Assembly: GCA_965117035.1 (NCBI GenBank)
Contig: OZ220748.1
Location: 2,232,001 to 2,296,000, forward strand
DNA length: 64,000 nt
Direction: 5' to 3'
From: CAZENU01 sp965117035
GTDB taxonomy: Bacteria > Chloroflexota > Dehalococcoidia > Lucifugimonadales > CAZENU01
Shown here: positions 34,564-43,007 of the stretch, piece by piece
How positions within the stretch are numbered: the first letter of the stretch is position 1
How the letters are laid out: every line of letters starts with the position of its first letter
Notes under the pieces: model-generated
What the model saw: only the letters and a program-made list of their open reading frames with translations
The model's database searches: none
Told to the model about the DNA's origin: nothing
Position numbers and translations under genes: made by a program

Positions 34564-35526
34564 ATGAGCGTCGGAGGGGGCGGAGGTCCGGTGCAGCCGG
34601 AGACGGTGGTACGCCATACCCCAGTGCTCGTCGAGGAGGTCGTCGATTCCCTCGACACCAGGGCTGGCGGAGCGTACATCGACTGCACCGTAGGAGAGGG
34701 CGGACACGCGGCGGCGGTGTTGCACCGGGCCGCGGGCAGGGCCCGGCTCCTGGGGATCGACCTGGACGGGGAGGCCCTCGAGACCGCCCGCCGGCGCCTG
34801 GGTGGATACGGAGAGCGGGCCGTCCTGGCCGAAGGCAGCTTCCGCGACCTGGGAGCGCTGGCCGGCGGCCGGGGCTTCGTCCCGGCGAACGGGGTTTTGA
34901 TGGACCTGGGGGTATCGTCGCTGCAGCTGGAGTCGGCTCGACGCGGCTTCAGCTTTTCGAGGTCGGCGAGGCTGGACATGCGCTTCGGGGCTGCCCAGCG
35001 GACCACCGCCCACGACGTGGTGAACGGCGAATCGGCAGGCGGGCTGGCGGAGATCATACGACGGTACGGCGAAGAGAAGAGGCCGATGAGGATAGCCAGG
35101 GCGATAGTGGCGGCGAGACCGATAGATACCACGGTCGAGCTCGCCGAAGTGGTGTCTTCCGCCGTGGGCGGCAGGCGCGGCGGCGGCGTCCATCCGGCCA
35201 CGCGCACCTTCCAGGCCGTACGGATAGCGGTCAACGAGGAGCTCCAGGCGCTGGAGCGCGGCCTGGCGGAGGCGGTGGAGGTGCTCGGGGCGGCGGGACG
35301 GCTGGTAGTGATCTCGTACCACTCCCTGGAAGACCGGATCGTCAAGAACTTCATGAGAACGGCGCAGCGCGAGTGCGTATGCCCGTCCGCGGCGCCCGAG
35401 TGCGTATGCGACCACGCGGCGACCCTGAGGATAGTGACGAGGCGGGTGGTCCGGCCGTCGGCGGCTGAGGTGGGAATGAACCCGCGAAGCCGGAGCGCGC
35501 GAATGAGAGTGGCCGAGAGGCTCTGA
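34564..35526 (+). CDS. rsmH: 16S rRNA (cytosine-N4)-methyltransferase
   Basis: Methylates C1402 of 16S rRNA; 320 residues. Motifs: RHTPVLVEEVVDSLDT, the SAM-binding YIDCTVGEGGHA, DLGVSSLQLESARRGFSF, LDMRFG, and C-terminal RLVVISYHSLEDRIVKNFM with NPRSRSARMRVAERL. It opens the division cluster, as in many dcw clusters, but ftsA follows directly with no ftsL, mur or mra genes. Confidence 0.96.
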   Translation: MSVGGGGGPVQPETVVRHTPVLVEEVVDSLDTRAGGAYIDCTVGEGGHAAAVLHRAAGRARLLGIDLDGEALETARRRLGGYGERAVLAEGSFRDLGALAGGRGFVPANGVLMDLGVSSLQLESARRGFSFSRSARLDMRFGAAQRTTAHDVVNGESAGGLAEIIRRYGEEKRPMRIARAIVAARPIDTTVELAEVVSSAVGGRRGGGVHPATRTFQAVRIAVNEELQALERGLAEAVEVLGAAGRLVVISYHSLEDRIVKNFMRTAQRECVCPSAAPECVCDHAATLRIVTRRVVRPSAAEVGMNPRSRSARMRVAERL

Positions 35527-35551
35527 GACCCGGACTACGGAGCGAATCGAC

Positions 35552-36883
35552 ATGGCGACGACAACCGAAACGAGACCGAAGCAAGAGACCGAGACGACGG
35601 CAGGCGTGTCGAAGGTCCGTCCGGCGTGGCGCGAGAAGGACCTGGTCGCGGCGATCGACGTGGGCACGACCAAGGTGTGCGTCGTACTGGCCGGGCGGTC
35701 CCCGTCAGGCCATCTCGACGTGATCGCCCACAGCTCGGTGCCGTCCGGCGGCGTGCGGAGGGGCACGGTCGAGGAGGTGGCGGAGGCCGGCGAGGCCGTG
35801 CGGAGATCGGTCGAGCGCGTCAAGGAGCAGTCTGGCTTCCGGGTGCAGTCGGCCTTCGTCGGCATCACGGGGACGCACATCGCGTTCGAGAACCGGCGGC
35901 AAACGCTCGAGGTCGCCGGCCGGAACGGGGTGATCGTCGGGTCCGACCTCGCCGTACCGGAGGACGAGGGTGTCGAGGAGGACGGGCGGCGGCGGCTGCA
36001 CGCGATCCGCATGAGCTACTCGGTGGACGGGCGAGAGGGCATCCGCAACCCCCTGGGCATGCACATAGACAGGCTGGACGCCGAGACGCACGTCATCTCG
36101 GGCGAGGCGGAGTTCATCGACAGGCTCTCTGAGGCGGTCGAGAACGCCGGTGTGTCCGTTTCGGGGATGGTGCTCGAGCCGCTCGCCAGCGGCCTGTCGG
36201 TGCTGACGCGGCAGGAGATGGTGCAGGGCGCGTTGCTGGTGGACATCGGCGGCGGCACGACGGACATCGTCGGCTACAAGGGCGGTCGGGTCTGCTACAC
36301 GGGCGTGATCCCCGTGGGCGGCTGGCAGTTCACGAACGACATCGCGGTGACGTTCGGCACGACGTACGAGGCCGCGGAGGCGGCCAAGCTCGAGTACGCG
36401 AACGCCGAGTTCATGACGAGCGCCGGCGACAGCATCGCGATGCGAATGCCCGAGGGAGGCGAGCTGCAGGCGCCGGTGCTCGACATCTGCCAGCTTACCA
36501 GGGAGCGTGCCCATGAGCTGGCCCAGATGGTCAAGACCCATCTCGAGGAAGCCGACCTGGGAGATCCATCGGAGGTGTCGCTCGTCGTCACGGGCGGCGC
36601 GTCGAGCCTGCCGGGGATCGTCTCGCTGATGGAGCGGCAGCTCGGCGTGAGGACGCGCCAGGGCGTGCCCAGCCTGAGCGGCGAGGCACCTGAGGAGCTG
36701 AGGGTGCCCGCCCACGCGACCGGCCTCGGAATACTGAGGTGGGCGGAGGCTGAGCAACGGGCGCAAGTTCAAGAAGCCAACGGCAGCGGTAATGCAAGGA
36801 AGAAAGGGGACCGTCGGGGATTCCTGCCGCGGCTGATCGGCAGCGTGGGGAGTCTCTTTGGAACCAGAAAACGGAGGAGCTAA
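35552..36883 (+). CDS. ftsA: Cell division protein FtsA
   Basis: Actin-like protein that anchors FtsZ to the membrane; 443 residues. ATP-binding motifs are AAIDVGTTKVCVVL (phosphate 1) and LLVDIGGGTTDIVGYKGG (phosphate 2), with VTGGASSLPGIVSLMERQLG (adenosine) later. The 1C-like insertion typical of FtsA is present between. The C terminus is basic (RRGFLPRLIGSVGSLFGTRKRRS), which fits the membrane-targeting amphipathic helix. Its stop codon shares one base with the ftsZ start (TAATG). Confidence 0.95.
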   Translation: MATTTETRPKQETETTAGVSKVRPAWREKDLVAAIDVGTTKVCVVLAGRSPSGHLDVIAHSSVPSGGVRRGTVEEVAEAGEAVRRSVERVKEQSGFRVQSAFVGITGTHIAFENRRQTLEVAGRNGVIVGSDLAVPEDEGVEEDGRRRLHAIRMSYSVDGREGIRNPLGMHIDRLDAETHVISGEAEFIDRLSEAVENAGVSVSGMVLEPLASGLSVLTRQEMVQGALLVDIGGGTTDIVGYKGGRVCYTGVIPVGGWQFTNDIAVTFGTTYEAAEAAKLEYANAEFMTSAGDSIAMRMPEGGELQAPVLDICQLTRERAHELAQMVKTHLEEADLGDPSEVSLVVTGGASSLPGIVSLMERQLGVRTRQGVPSLSGEAPEELRVPAHATGLGILRWAEAEQRAQVQEANGSGNARKKGDRRGFLPRLIGSVGSLFGTRKRRS

Positions 36884-37983
36884 TGGTCGTCAACAATCGG
36901 GAACCAAACACAGCGGCGAAGATCAAGGTCATAGGAGTCGGGGGCGGAGGTTCGAACGCGGTCTCCAGGATGTTCCGGGACCGGATGCCGGGCATCGAGT
37001 ACATGGTCCTCAACACGGACAACCAGGCGCTGTTGGCCTGCGACGTGCCGTTGAGGATCTGCATCGGTGACCAGCTCACCGAGGGCAAGGGCGTCGGGGG
37101 CAACCCGGAGCTCGGAGCGCAGGCAGCCGAGGAGAGCCGCGACGAGCTGCATGACGCGGTGCGCGACGCGGACATGGTCTTCGTGGCCGCCGGCATGGGC
37201 GGCGGCACGGGCACGGGCGCGGCGCCGGTGCTCGCCAGCGTCGTGAAGGAGACCAACGCCCTGACGGTCGGCGTCGTGACGACGCCGTTCTCGTTCGAGG
37301 GCATACGAAGGGCCAGGGCGGCCGACGAGGGCATCGAGCGCCTCAAGCAGGAGGTCGACACCCTGCTCGTGATCCCGAACGAGCGCCTCCACATGATCTG
37401 CGAGGAGGAGATCACGGCCGAGAACTCGTTCAAGATAGCGGACGACGTCCTGCGACTGGGCGTGCAGTCGATCGCCGAGCTGGTCACGGTATCCGGCGCG
37501 ATCAACCTGGACTTCGCCGACGTGCAGGCCGTGATGCGCAACGCCGGGCCCGCGTGGATGTCCATCGGCCACGGCCGGGGCGACGGCCGCGCCAAGGAGG
37601 CGGCGCAGCACGCGATCACCAACCCGCTGCTGGACGTCTCGATCGAGGGCGCCACGGGCGTGCTGTTCAACATCACCGGCGGCTCCGACCTGAAGCTCTC
37701 CGAGCTGCACGAGGCGGCCGAGGTCATCCAGCGCGTGGTGGACCCGGACGCGAACATCATCTTCGGCATGGTCACCGACCTCAAGATGGAGGAGGAGGTC
37801 AAGCTGACGGTGGTCGCCACGGGCTTCCCGACGACGGAAATGGTCGCCGAGAAGGAGGTCGAGCTGAGCGAGATCCTCAGGAACACGCTCCCGGCCGACG
37901 ACGGCCAGCTGGACATCCCGCCGTTCCTGCGCCGGATGTCCAAGTTCCGGAAGAACGGCGACCGGGAGATGGTCGCCTCCTAG
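36883..37983 (+). CDS. ftsZ: Cell division protein FtsZ
   Basis: Tubulin-like GTPase that forms the division ring; 366 residues. The N-terminal KVIGVGGGGSNAVSRMF, the tubulin signature GMGGGTGTGAAPV and the T7 loop NLDFADVQAVM are intact. The C-terminal partner-binding tail is DIPPFLRRMSKF, close to the usual DIPAFLRR. GGAGGAG lies just before the ATG within ftsA. The FtsA/FtsZ pair is expected to be co-expressed. A strong hairpin follows at 38020. Confidence 0.97.
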   Translation: MVVNNREPNTAAKIKVIGVGGGGSNAVSRMFRDRMPGIEYMVLNTDNQALLACDVPLRICIGDQLTEGKGVGGNPELGAQAAEESRDELHDAVRDADMVFVAAGMGGGTGTGAAPVLASVVKETNALTVGVVTTPFSFEGIRRARAADEGIERLKQEVDTLLVIPNERLHMICEEEITAENSFKIADDVLRLGVQSIAELVTVSGAINLDFADVQAVMRNAGPAWMSIGHGRGDGRAKEAAQHAITNPLLDVSIEGATGVLFNITGGSDLKLSELHEAAEVIQRVVDPDANIIFGMVTDLKMEEEVKLTVVATGFPTTEMVAEKEVELSEILRNTLPADDGQLDIPPFLRRMSKFRKNGDREMVAS

Positions 37984-38019
37984 GCCAACCCTCCGACCGA
38001 CAACCGGAGCTCGTATCGC

Positions 38020-38049
38020 GAGGCCGCTCCCCGCTCGGGGAGCGGCCTC
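38020..38049 (+). terminator. Terminator-like hairpin after ftsZ
   Basis: GAGGCCGCTCCCC, loop GCTC, GGGGAGCGGCCTC: a perfect 13-bp stem followed by TTGTCGTT. The T-run is weak, but stem length and position 36 bp after the ftsZ stop support termination. Confidence 0.75.
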
Positions 38050-38101
38050 TTGTCGTTCCATGCACGCGCCGCCCGGCGGGCCTCCGGGCCCAGGCGCCAA
38101 G

Positions 38102-38190
38102 GTAACTGTGGCGGCCCCTCGATACACCCCGACGGAGCGTCGGGGCACTCGGGGCGAACGGGTCAGGTGTCCCCTTAACTCCGAACAGAT
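38102..38190. repeat. Dispersed palindromic repeat, family A copy 4 (short)
   Basis: Starts GTAACTGTGG and ends TTAACTCCGAACAGATGC. It holds CCCCTCGATACACCCCGACG with the hairpin around CGGAGCGTCGG, nearly identical to the right half of the 32756 copy. It lies between the ftsZ terminator and the nrdR promoter. Confidence 0.65.
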
Positions 38191-38377
38191 GCGCGCCAGG
38201 CCTCACGGGCAACCCTCCAGGCTGAGTGAGGACCCGGGGCCCTGGGCGACAGCCCTGTCGCATTCCCGCTGAAGGCGTCCCCCGTGGCTGTTGGGACGTG
38301 TGGCGGGGCGCCGCTCGGGCCACGGGCATCGTTTCGATTCTCGAGAATTTTCCGCCTTGCGAGATACCGGATGGGCC

Positions 38378-38407
38378 TTGACAAGCCACAATATATGGGG
38401 CTATGGT
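38378..38407 (+). promoter_or_regulatory. Promoter of nrdR-nrdJ
   Basis: TTGACA (38378-38383), 18 bases, TATGGT (38402-38407). The spacer contains a probable NrdR box. Confidence 0.65.
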
Positions 38408-38433
38408 AGGCTCTCGAATACGACAAATTGTGC
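38386..38433 (+). promoter_or_regulatory. Tandem NrdR boxes
   Basis: Box 1, CCACAATATATGGGGC (38386-38401), matches the known NrdR consensus ACACWATATATWGTGT at about 12 of 16 positions. Box 2, ATACGACAAATTGTGC (38418-38433), matches at about 11. Their starts are 32 bp apart, three helical turns, as in known NrdR-controlled promoters. Box 1 lies between -35 and -10, box 2 just after the start point. NrdR would thus repress its own operon and nrdJ when dATP is plentiful. Confidence 0.6.
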
Positions 38434-38524
38434 TCTGGCAGACGCCGCCCGCTACAGCAGAATGTCCAAGGGAGCGGCCGATGCCAGGAGCGCAGTCATC
38501 TCGGGGAGCTGGGTTCGGTCGTTC

Positions 38525-39085
38525 GTGAACTGCCCATTCTGCAATCACGACGACTCCAAGGTAGTCGACTCGCGGGACTCCGGCGACGGCATCCGGCGCA
38601 GGCGCGAATGCCTGAGTTGCGACCGCAGGTTTACGACCTACGAGCGCGTCCACGCCCGTGAGATGCTTGTCGAGAAGCGCGACGGGAGAAGCGAGGAGTT
38701 CAGCCGGGACAAGCTGTGGTCCAGCCTGACCAAGGCATGCGCGAAGCGGCCCATGCAGACCGGCGCCATCGAGCGGCTGGTCGAGGAGATCGAGACGGCT
38801 GTCTTCGAGTCGGGCAAGGCCCAGATACCGGCGCGAGCGGTTGGAGACCTGGTGATGGAGAAGCTGAAGGACCTGGACCCGGTGGCGTACATCCGATACG
38901 CGAGCGTCTACCGCGACTTCGGCGACATCGAGACCTTCCGCGACGAGATCAACGCGCTGCTGGCGCCGGTCAAGCCGGCCGCGGAGGCCAGCAACCAGCT
39001 GTCCTTCCTCGAGGACGAGGCCCTCGTGCCACCCTCCCGCCGCCGCAGGGGACGCCCCCCCAAATCTCCGACCCCGGCCTTATAG
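38525..39085 (+). CDS. nrdR: Transcriptional repressor NrdR
   Basis: Global repressor of ribonucleotide reductase genes; 186 residues from GTG 38525. The zinc ribbon is complete: NCPFCNHDDSKVVDSRDSGDGIRRRRECLSCDRRFTTYER in outline, with the four Cys and the DNA-contacting Arg run. The ATP-cone follows (VEKRDGRSEEFSRDKL, then ALAYIRYASVYRDF-like YIRYASVYRDFGD). NrdR normally starts two residues before CPFC, which decides the GTG; an ATG at 38462 would add 21 residues and also has no clear Shine-Dalgarno site. The C-terminal tail is basic (PPSRRRRGRPPK), longer than usual. Confidence 0.93.
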   Translation: MNCPFCNHDDSKVVDSRDSGDGIRRRRECLSCDRRFTTYERVHAREMLVEKRDGRSEEFSRDKLWSSLTKACAKRPMQTGAIERLVEEIETAVFESGKAQIPARAVGDLVMEKLKDLDPVAYIRYASVYRDFGDIETFRDEINALLAPVKPAAEASNQLSFLEDEALVPPSRRRRGRPPKSPTPAL

Positions 39086-39086
39086 C

Positions 39087-39113
39087 GGCCGGCCCCACAA
39101 CGGGTCGGCCTTT
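39087..39113 (+). terminator. Hairpin between nrdR and nrdJ
   Basis: GGCCGGCCC, loop, GGGTCGGCC (one G-T pair), then TTTACT. It could be a weak terminator or attenuator limiting nrdJ. A second small inverted repeat ACTAGA...TCTAGT follows at about 39114-39133. Confidence 0.4.
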
Positions 39114-39195
39114 ACTAGACCAGACGTTCTAGTCTGTGTTACCCTGAATCGGCAACGACTCAAGACGATCCACCCCCCAGGAGCCCAACGGAAAA

Positions 39196-41616
39196 ATGAC
39201 GACGGACAAGACGAACGGAGCGCACGCGCACGGTACGGCAGCGGGCAGCAAGAACGGGCACGTCGAGGTTTCCGACAACGCCCGCGTGGTGCTGGAGAAA
39301 CGCTATCTGCGAAAGAACGACGAAGGCAACATCGTCGAGACCCCTGAGGGGATGTTCCGGCGTGTCGCTCACGCCATCGCGCGGGCCGAGCTGGAGTACG
39401 GCGGGCCGGAGGACGCCGAGAAGTGGGAGGAGCGGTTCTACGAGGTGATGGCGAGCCTCGAGTACCTGCCGAACTCCCCGACGCTGATGAACGCCGGGAT
39501 CGAGCAGCCGGACGGCGCTGGCACGGGCACGCTGTCGGCGTGCTTCGTGATCGGCCTGGACGACAGCATGGACGGCATCATGACGACCGCGAAAGAGGCG
39601 GCGATGGTGCAGAAGTTCGGGGGCGGCACGGGCTTCGCGCTGTCCGAGATACGGCCGAAGGGCTCGCTGATCTCGACGACGCACGGCAAGGCCTGCGGGC
39701 CGATCGCGGTGCTGCGGCACCTGTCCTCGGTGTCCAAGCTGGTCACGCAGGGCGGCAAGCGCGACGGCGCGAACATGGCCGTCATGGACGTGCACCATCC
39801 GGACATCCTGGAGTTCATCGACTGCAAGCGCGTCGAGGGCGAGATCCACAACTTCAACATCTCCGTCGGGGCCAGCCACGAGTTCATGGAGGCGGTGAAG
39901 GCGGGGACCGACTACGCGCTGCGGGCGAAGGAGGACCCGCGGGACCCCGATTCGCCGGTCGTCGAGCTCGGCCGCCTCGACGCGCGCGAGGTGTTCGAGA
40001 AGATCATCGACGGCGCCTGGCGCAACGGCGAGCCGGGGATGATCTTCCTCGACTGGGTCAACCACAGGAACCCGACGCCGCACATCGGCCGGATGACGGC
40101 CACGAACCCCTGCGGGGAGCAGCCCCTGCTGCCGTACGAGTCGTGCAACCTGGGCTCGATCAACCTCGCGAGGTTCGTAAAGGAGATCGACGGCGTGCCG
40201 ACGGTCGACTACCAGCGGCTGCGCGAGGTCGTCAACGTCACGGCGCGGTTCCTTGACAACGTGATCGACGCCAACTCCTACTCGGTGGACAAGATCGAGC
40301 ACATGACGCGGGCGACCCGCAAGACCGGCCTGGGCGTCATGGGGTTCGCAGACCTGCTGGCGCGGCTGAGGATTCCGTACGACTCCGAGGAAGGCCTGGA
40401 GATGGGCCGGGCCATCATGAAGTTCATCCAGCGGGAGGCCGACCGGACGTCGGAGCAGCTGGCGGAGGAGCGGGGCGTGTTCCCGGCGTTCGAGGGCAGC
40501 ATCTACGACGCGCCCGGGCAGCCGCGGATGCGCAACGCCTGCCGGCTGACGGTGGCGCCGACGGGAACCATCTCGATGATAGCGGGCTGCTCCAGCGGCA
40601 TCGAGCCGCTGTTCGCCCTGTGCTACCGCAAGCAGAACATCCTGGGCGGAGAGAGCCTGCTGTACGTCGACGACGGCTTCGAGCAGGTGGCTCGGGACGA
40701 GGGCTTCTACACCAAGGAGCTGATGGAGTACCTCGCAGAGGGCGGGTCCCTGCAGGAGCGCGACGACGTGCCGGAGTGGGTCAAGAGCGTGTTCATCACG
40801 TCGGCGGAGATCTCGCCCGAGATGCACGTCAGGATGCAGGCCGCGTTCCAGGAGAGCGTCGACGCCGCCATATCGAAGACGATCAACTTCCCGAACGAGG
40901 CGACGAAGGAAGACGTGACCCAGGCCTACACGCTGGCATGGGAGCTGGGCTGCAAGGGGATAACGGTATACCGGGCCGGCAGCCGGGAGGCCGAGGTGCT
41001 GACCGCGGGGGCGGACGACGGAGCGAAGCGCAAGGGAGAAGAGCCGGCGGCGGCCGGCGGCACGGTCCTGCTGGTGGAGCGCCAGCGGCCGCCGGTGGTG
41101 CGCGGCATCACGGAGCGGGTGCGGACCGCCCACGGCAACCTGTTCGTCACGCTCAACTACGACGAGGAGGGCCGGCCGTTCGAGGTGTTCGCCGCCCTGG
41201 GCAAGGCGGGCAGCACCGAGTCGGCCCAGCTCGACGCGATCGCGCGTCTCGTCTCGATGTCCCTGCGCGCGGGGGTCGACCCGAGCCAGATCATCGACCA
41301 CCTCAAGGGCATCACCGACGAGCCGGTGTGGGACTCGGGCAGGCTCGTGCGCTCGGCGCCGGACGCCGTGGCGCTGGTGTTGAGCCGGCACCTGCGGGAG
41401 GAGCCCGCGAAGGTCGCGTCGGCCGAGGCGCTCGAGGACGCGGCCCAGCCGGCGCTGTTCCAGATCGCGCGGCCGCAGGGCGCGCCCAGGAACGGCTCGG
41501 CGACCAACGGCCACGCGAACGGTGGGCGTGCGAGGTGCCCGGACTGCCAGGGCGCCCTCATCCACCAGGAGGGGTGCGCGCGCTGCCTCGACTGCGGCTA
41601 CAACAAGTGCGAGTAG
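39196..41616 (+). CDS. nrdJ: Adenosylcobalamin-dependent ribonucleotide reductase (class II)
   Basis: Makes deoxyribonucleotides using a B12 radical, so works with or without oxygen; 806 residues. The N-terminal VVLEKRYLRKNDEGNIVETPEGMFRRVA is typical. LSACFVIGLDDSMDGI holds one of the redox Cys, and NPCGEQPLLPYESCNLGSINL the thiyl-radical Cys and Glu of the active site. GLGVMGFADLLARL and TVAPTGTISMIAGCSSGIEP are conserved substrate-loop motifs. The C terminus ends in a zinc-ribbon-like CPDCQGALIHQEGCARCLDCG, as in other class II enzymes. No ATP-cone is seen at the N terminus. Confidence 0.95.
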   Translation: MTTDKTNGAHAHGTAAGSKNGHVEVSDNARVVLEKRYLRKNDEGNIVETPEGMFRRVAHAIARAELEYGGPEDAEKWEERFYEVMASLEYLPNSPTLMNAGIEQPDGAGTGTLSACFVIGLDDSMDGIMTTAKEAAMVQKFGGGTGFALSEIRPKGSLISTTHGKACGPIAVLRHLSSVSKLVTQGGKRDGANMAVMDVHHPDILEFIDCKRVEGEIHNFNISVGASHEFMEAVKAGTDYALRAKEDPRDPDSPVVELGRLDAREVFEKIIDGAWRNGEPGMIFLDWVNHRNPTPHIGRMTATNPCGEQPLLPYESCNLGSINLARFVKEIDGVPTVDYQRLREVVNVTARFLDNVIDANSYSVDKIEHMTRATRKTGLGVMGFADLLARLRIPYDSEEGLEMGRAIMKFIQREADRTSEQLAEERGVFPAFEGSIYDAPGQPRMRNACRLTVAPTGTISMIAGCSSGIEPLFALCYRKQNILGGESLLYVDDGFEQVARDEGFYTKELMEYLAEGGSLQERDDVPEWVKSVFITSAEISPEMHVRMQAAFQESVDAAISKTINFPNEATKEDVTQAYTLAWELGCKGITVYRAGSREAEVLTAGADDGAKRKGEEPAAAGGTVLLVERQRPPVVRGITERVRTAHGNLFVTLNYDEEGRPFEVFAALGKAGSTESAQLDAIARLVSMSLRAGVDPSQIIDHLKGITDEPVWDSGRLVRSAPDAVALVLSRHLREEPAKVASAEALEDAAQPALFQIARPQGAPRNGSATNGHANGGRARCPDCQGALIHQEGCARCLDCGYNKCE

Positions 41617-41628
41617 GAGGCCCCACGC

Positions 41629-41832
41629 TTGGATATCTTCACCCGAACGGCCCTCGTCAACGAGCGATGGGAGCTCGTGGCCGAGGCTGAGGACATCTGC
41701 ACCGGCGTCATACGGATCGAGCCCGACGAGAAGGAAGGGCACGGCCGGACGCCGTCGGACCTGCGTACCAGCCGGCTTGTGGAGAACTTCGCGCGCCAGG
41801 ACGAGATAACCGTCCTCCTCGCCAGGCCCTGA
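41629..41832 (+). CDS. Small hypothetical protein after nrdJ
   Basis: 67 residues from TTG 41629, with GGAGG eight bases upstream that overlaps the end of nrdJ. Sequence is acidic and soluble (TALVNERWELVAEAEDICTGVIRIEP, then TSRLVENFARQDEITVLLARP), with a plausible beta-alpha pattern and one Cys. It starts 12 bp after nrdJ, so is probably co-expressed. I do not recognise the family. Confidence 0.6.
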   Translation: MDIFTRTALVNERWELVAEAEDICTGVIRIEPDEKEGHGRTPSDLRTSRLVENFARQDEITVLLARP

Positions 41833-41872
41833 CCGGCAGTGGCCGGGGTGTCTTGACTACGACGCGCCCGCC

Positions 41873-41924
41873 TGTCATTCTGAGCGTGGCGACGAAGGCT
41901 CGCCGCGGCTCGCCGACGAGCCGC
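41873..41924. repeat. Partial extragenic palindrome before pdxA
   Basis: TGTCATTCTGAGCGTGGCGACGAAGG-type sequence followed by CGGCTCGCCGACGAGCCG, a hairpin. Similar elements (TGTCATTCTGAGC...GAAGG) are widespread bacterial intergenic repeats. It overlaps an open frame in phase with pdxA, which creates a false N-terminal extension. Confidence 0.5.
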
Positions 41925-41975
41925 ACCCGGCCCCCGCCCGGAAAAACACCCCGCGGGGCTGGCCTGAGGTCGGAC

Positions 41976-43004
41976 TTGGCACCTGATTCGCGTCCCGCTA
42001 TCGCCGTCACCATGGGCGACCCCTGTGGGATCGGACCGGAGGTCACCGCGAAGGCGCTGTCGCGGCCGCACGTGTACGAACGGTGCCGCCCGCTCGTTCT
42101 CGGCAGCGCCGCCGCGCTGCGGGCTGCCATCGAGACCGCGGGAAACGGCGCCAGCGCGGAGAAGGTCCGTTCGCTGGGCGAGGCAGCCGGCGAACACGGC
42201 GCGATCGACGTGCTCGATCCCGAGGACCTGGACTACGACGCTCTCACGCCCGGCGAGCTGTCCGCCGAGGCCGGCCGGGCCTCGGTGGAGTGGGTCCTGA
42301 GAGCGGGAGAGCTTGCCGCGTCCGGCGCGGTGCGGGCCATCGTGACGGCGCCGATCAACAAGGAGGCGTGCGGCCTGGCCGGGTACGAGGACGTGGGCCA
42401 CATGGAGATCCTCCAGAGGCAGAGCGGCGCCGCGGAGGTGGCGACGATGCTGATGGCGGAGGAGCTGAAGGTCGTGCACCTGACGACGCACAGGTCCCTG
42501 AGGGCCGCGTGCGACTACGTCACCCGCGAGAACGTCCTGGCGAAGATCGAGCTGACCCACAGGTCGTTCGGGGAGTGGGGTTGCCCCTCGCCGCGGATCG
42601 GCGTGGCGGCGCTGAATCCGCACGCCGGCGACGGCGGCCTCATCGGGCACGAGGAGGCGGCCGAGATCGCGCCCGCCGTGCGGGACGCCCGGTCCAGGGG
42701 CATCGATGCCGTCGGACCCGTACCCGCGGACACTGTATTCAACCAGGCCATAGATGGTAAGCTCGACGTAGTGCTGGCGATGTACCACGACCAGGGGCAC
42801 ATACCGATCAAGGTGCACAACTGGGCGAAGAGCGTCAGCGTGAACCTCGGCCTGCCCTTCGTGAGGACGTCGGTGGACCACGGGACCGCGTTCGACATCG
42901 CGGGCAAGGGCGGGGCCGACGAGACGAGCATGGTCGAGGCGATCGAGGTGGCGGTGGCGCTGGCGGAAGGCGAGGGGCTCAGGGACAGGGGCCGGGGAAC
43001 GTAA
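41976..43004 (+). CDS. pdxA: 4-hydroxythreonine-4-phosphate dehydrogenase family
   Basis: NAD-dependent oxidative decarboxylase of vitamin B6 synthesis; 342 residues. The start is TTG 41976 with GAGGT five bases upstream; the open frame extends further upstream but encodes repeat-derived Arg/Pro-rich sequence. Motifs: AVTMGDPCGIGPEV, TAPINKEA, GHMEILQ with the first metal His, LAMYHDQGHIPIK with the second, and TSVDHGTAFDIAGKG with the third. Some PdxA-like proteins act on other hydroxy-phospho acids. No other pdx gene is nearby. Confidence 0.9.
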   Translation: MAPDSRPAIAVTMGDPCGIGPEVTAKALSRPHVYERCRPLVLGSAAALRAAIETAGNGASAEKVRSLGEAAGEHGAIDVLDPEDLDYDALTPGELSAEAGRASVEWVLRAGELAASGAVRAIVTAPINKEACGLAGYEDVGHMEILQRQSGAAEVATMLMAEELKVVHLTTHRSLRAACDYVTRENVLAKIELTHRSFGEWGCPSPRIGVAALNPHAGDGGLIGHEEAAEIAPAVRDARSRGIDAVGPVPADTVFNQAIDGKLDVVLAMYHDQGHIPIKVHNWAKSVSVNLGLPFVRTSVDHGTAFDIAGKGGADETSMVEAIEVAVALAEGEGLRDRGRGT

Positions 43005-43007
43005 GCT

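Noticed and set aside
33912..35354. A long frame joining the MoaB-like protein to sequence antisense to rsmH.
   Set aside because: Only the part after TTG 34418 matches a family; the rest is antisense to a certain gene.
37072..37983. A shifted plus-strand frame inside ftsZ (from about 37554).
   Set aside because: It is a shadow of ftsZ; the product has no domain and overlaps the certain gene.
34508..39160. The 13-base string ACCCTGAATCGGC occurs before both rsmH and nrdJ.
   Set aside because: A 13-base match between two sites is expected by chance in 64 kb, and the flanks do not match.
39086..39195. A B12 riboswitch before nrdJ.
   Set aside because: The gap is only 110 bp and no B12-box-like sequence is visible; only two small hairpins are seen.
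41853..41975. N-terminal extension of PdxA.
   Set aside because: It translates an intergenic repeat (TGTCATTCTGAGC type) and has no Shine-Dalgarno site, while TTG 41976 has GAGGT in place.
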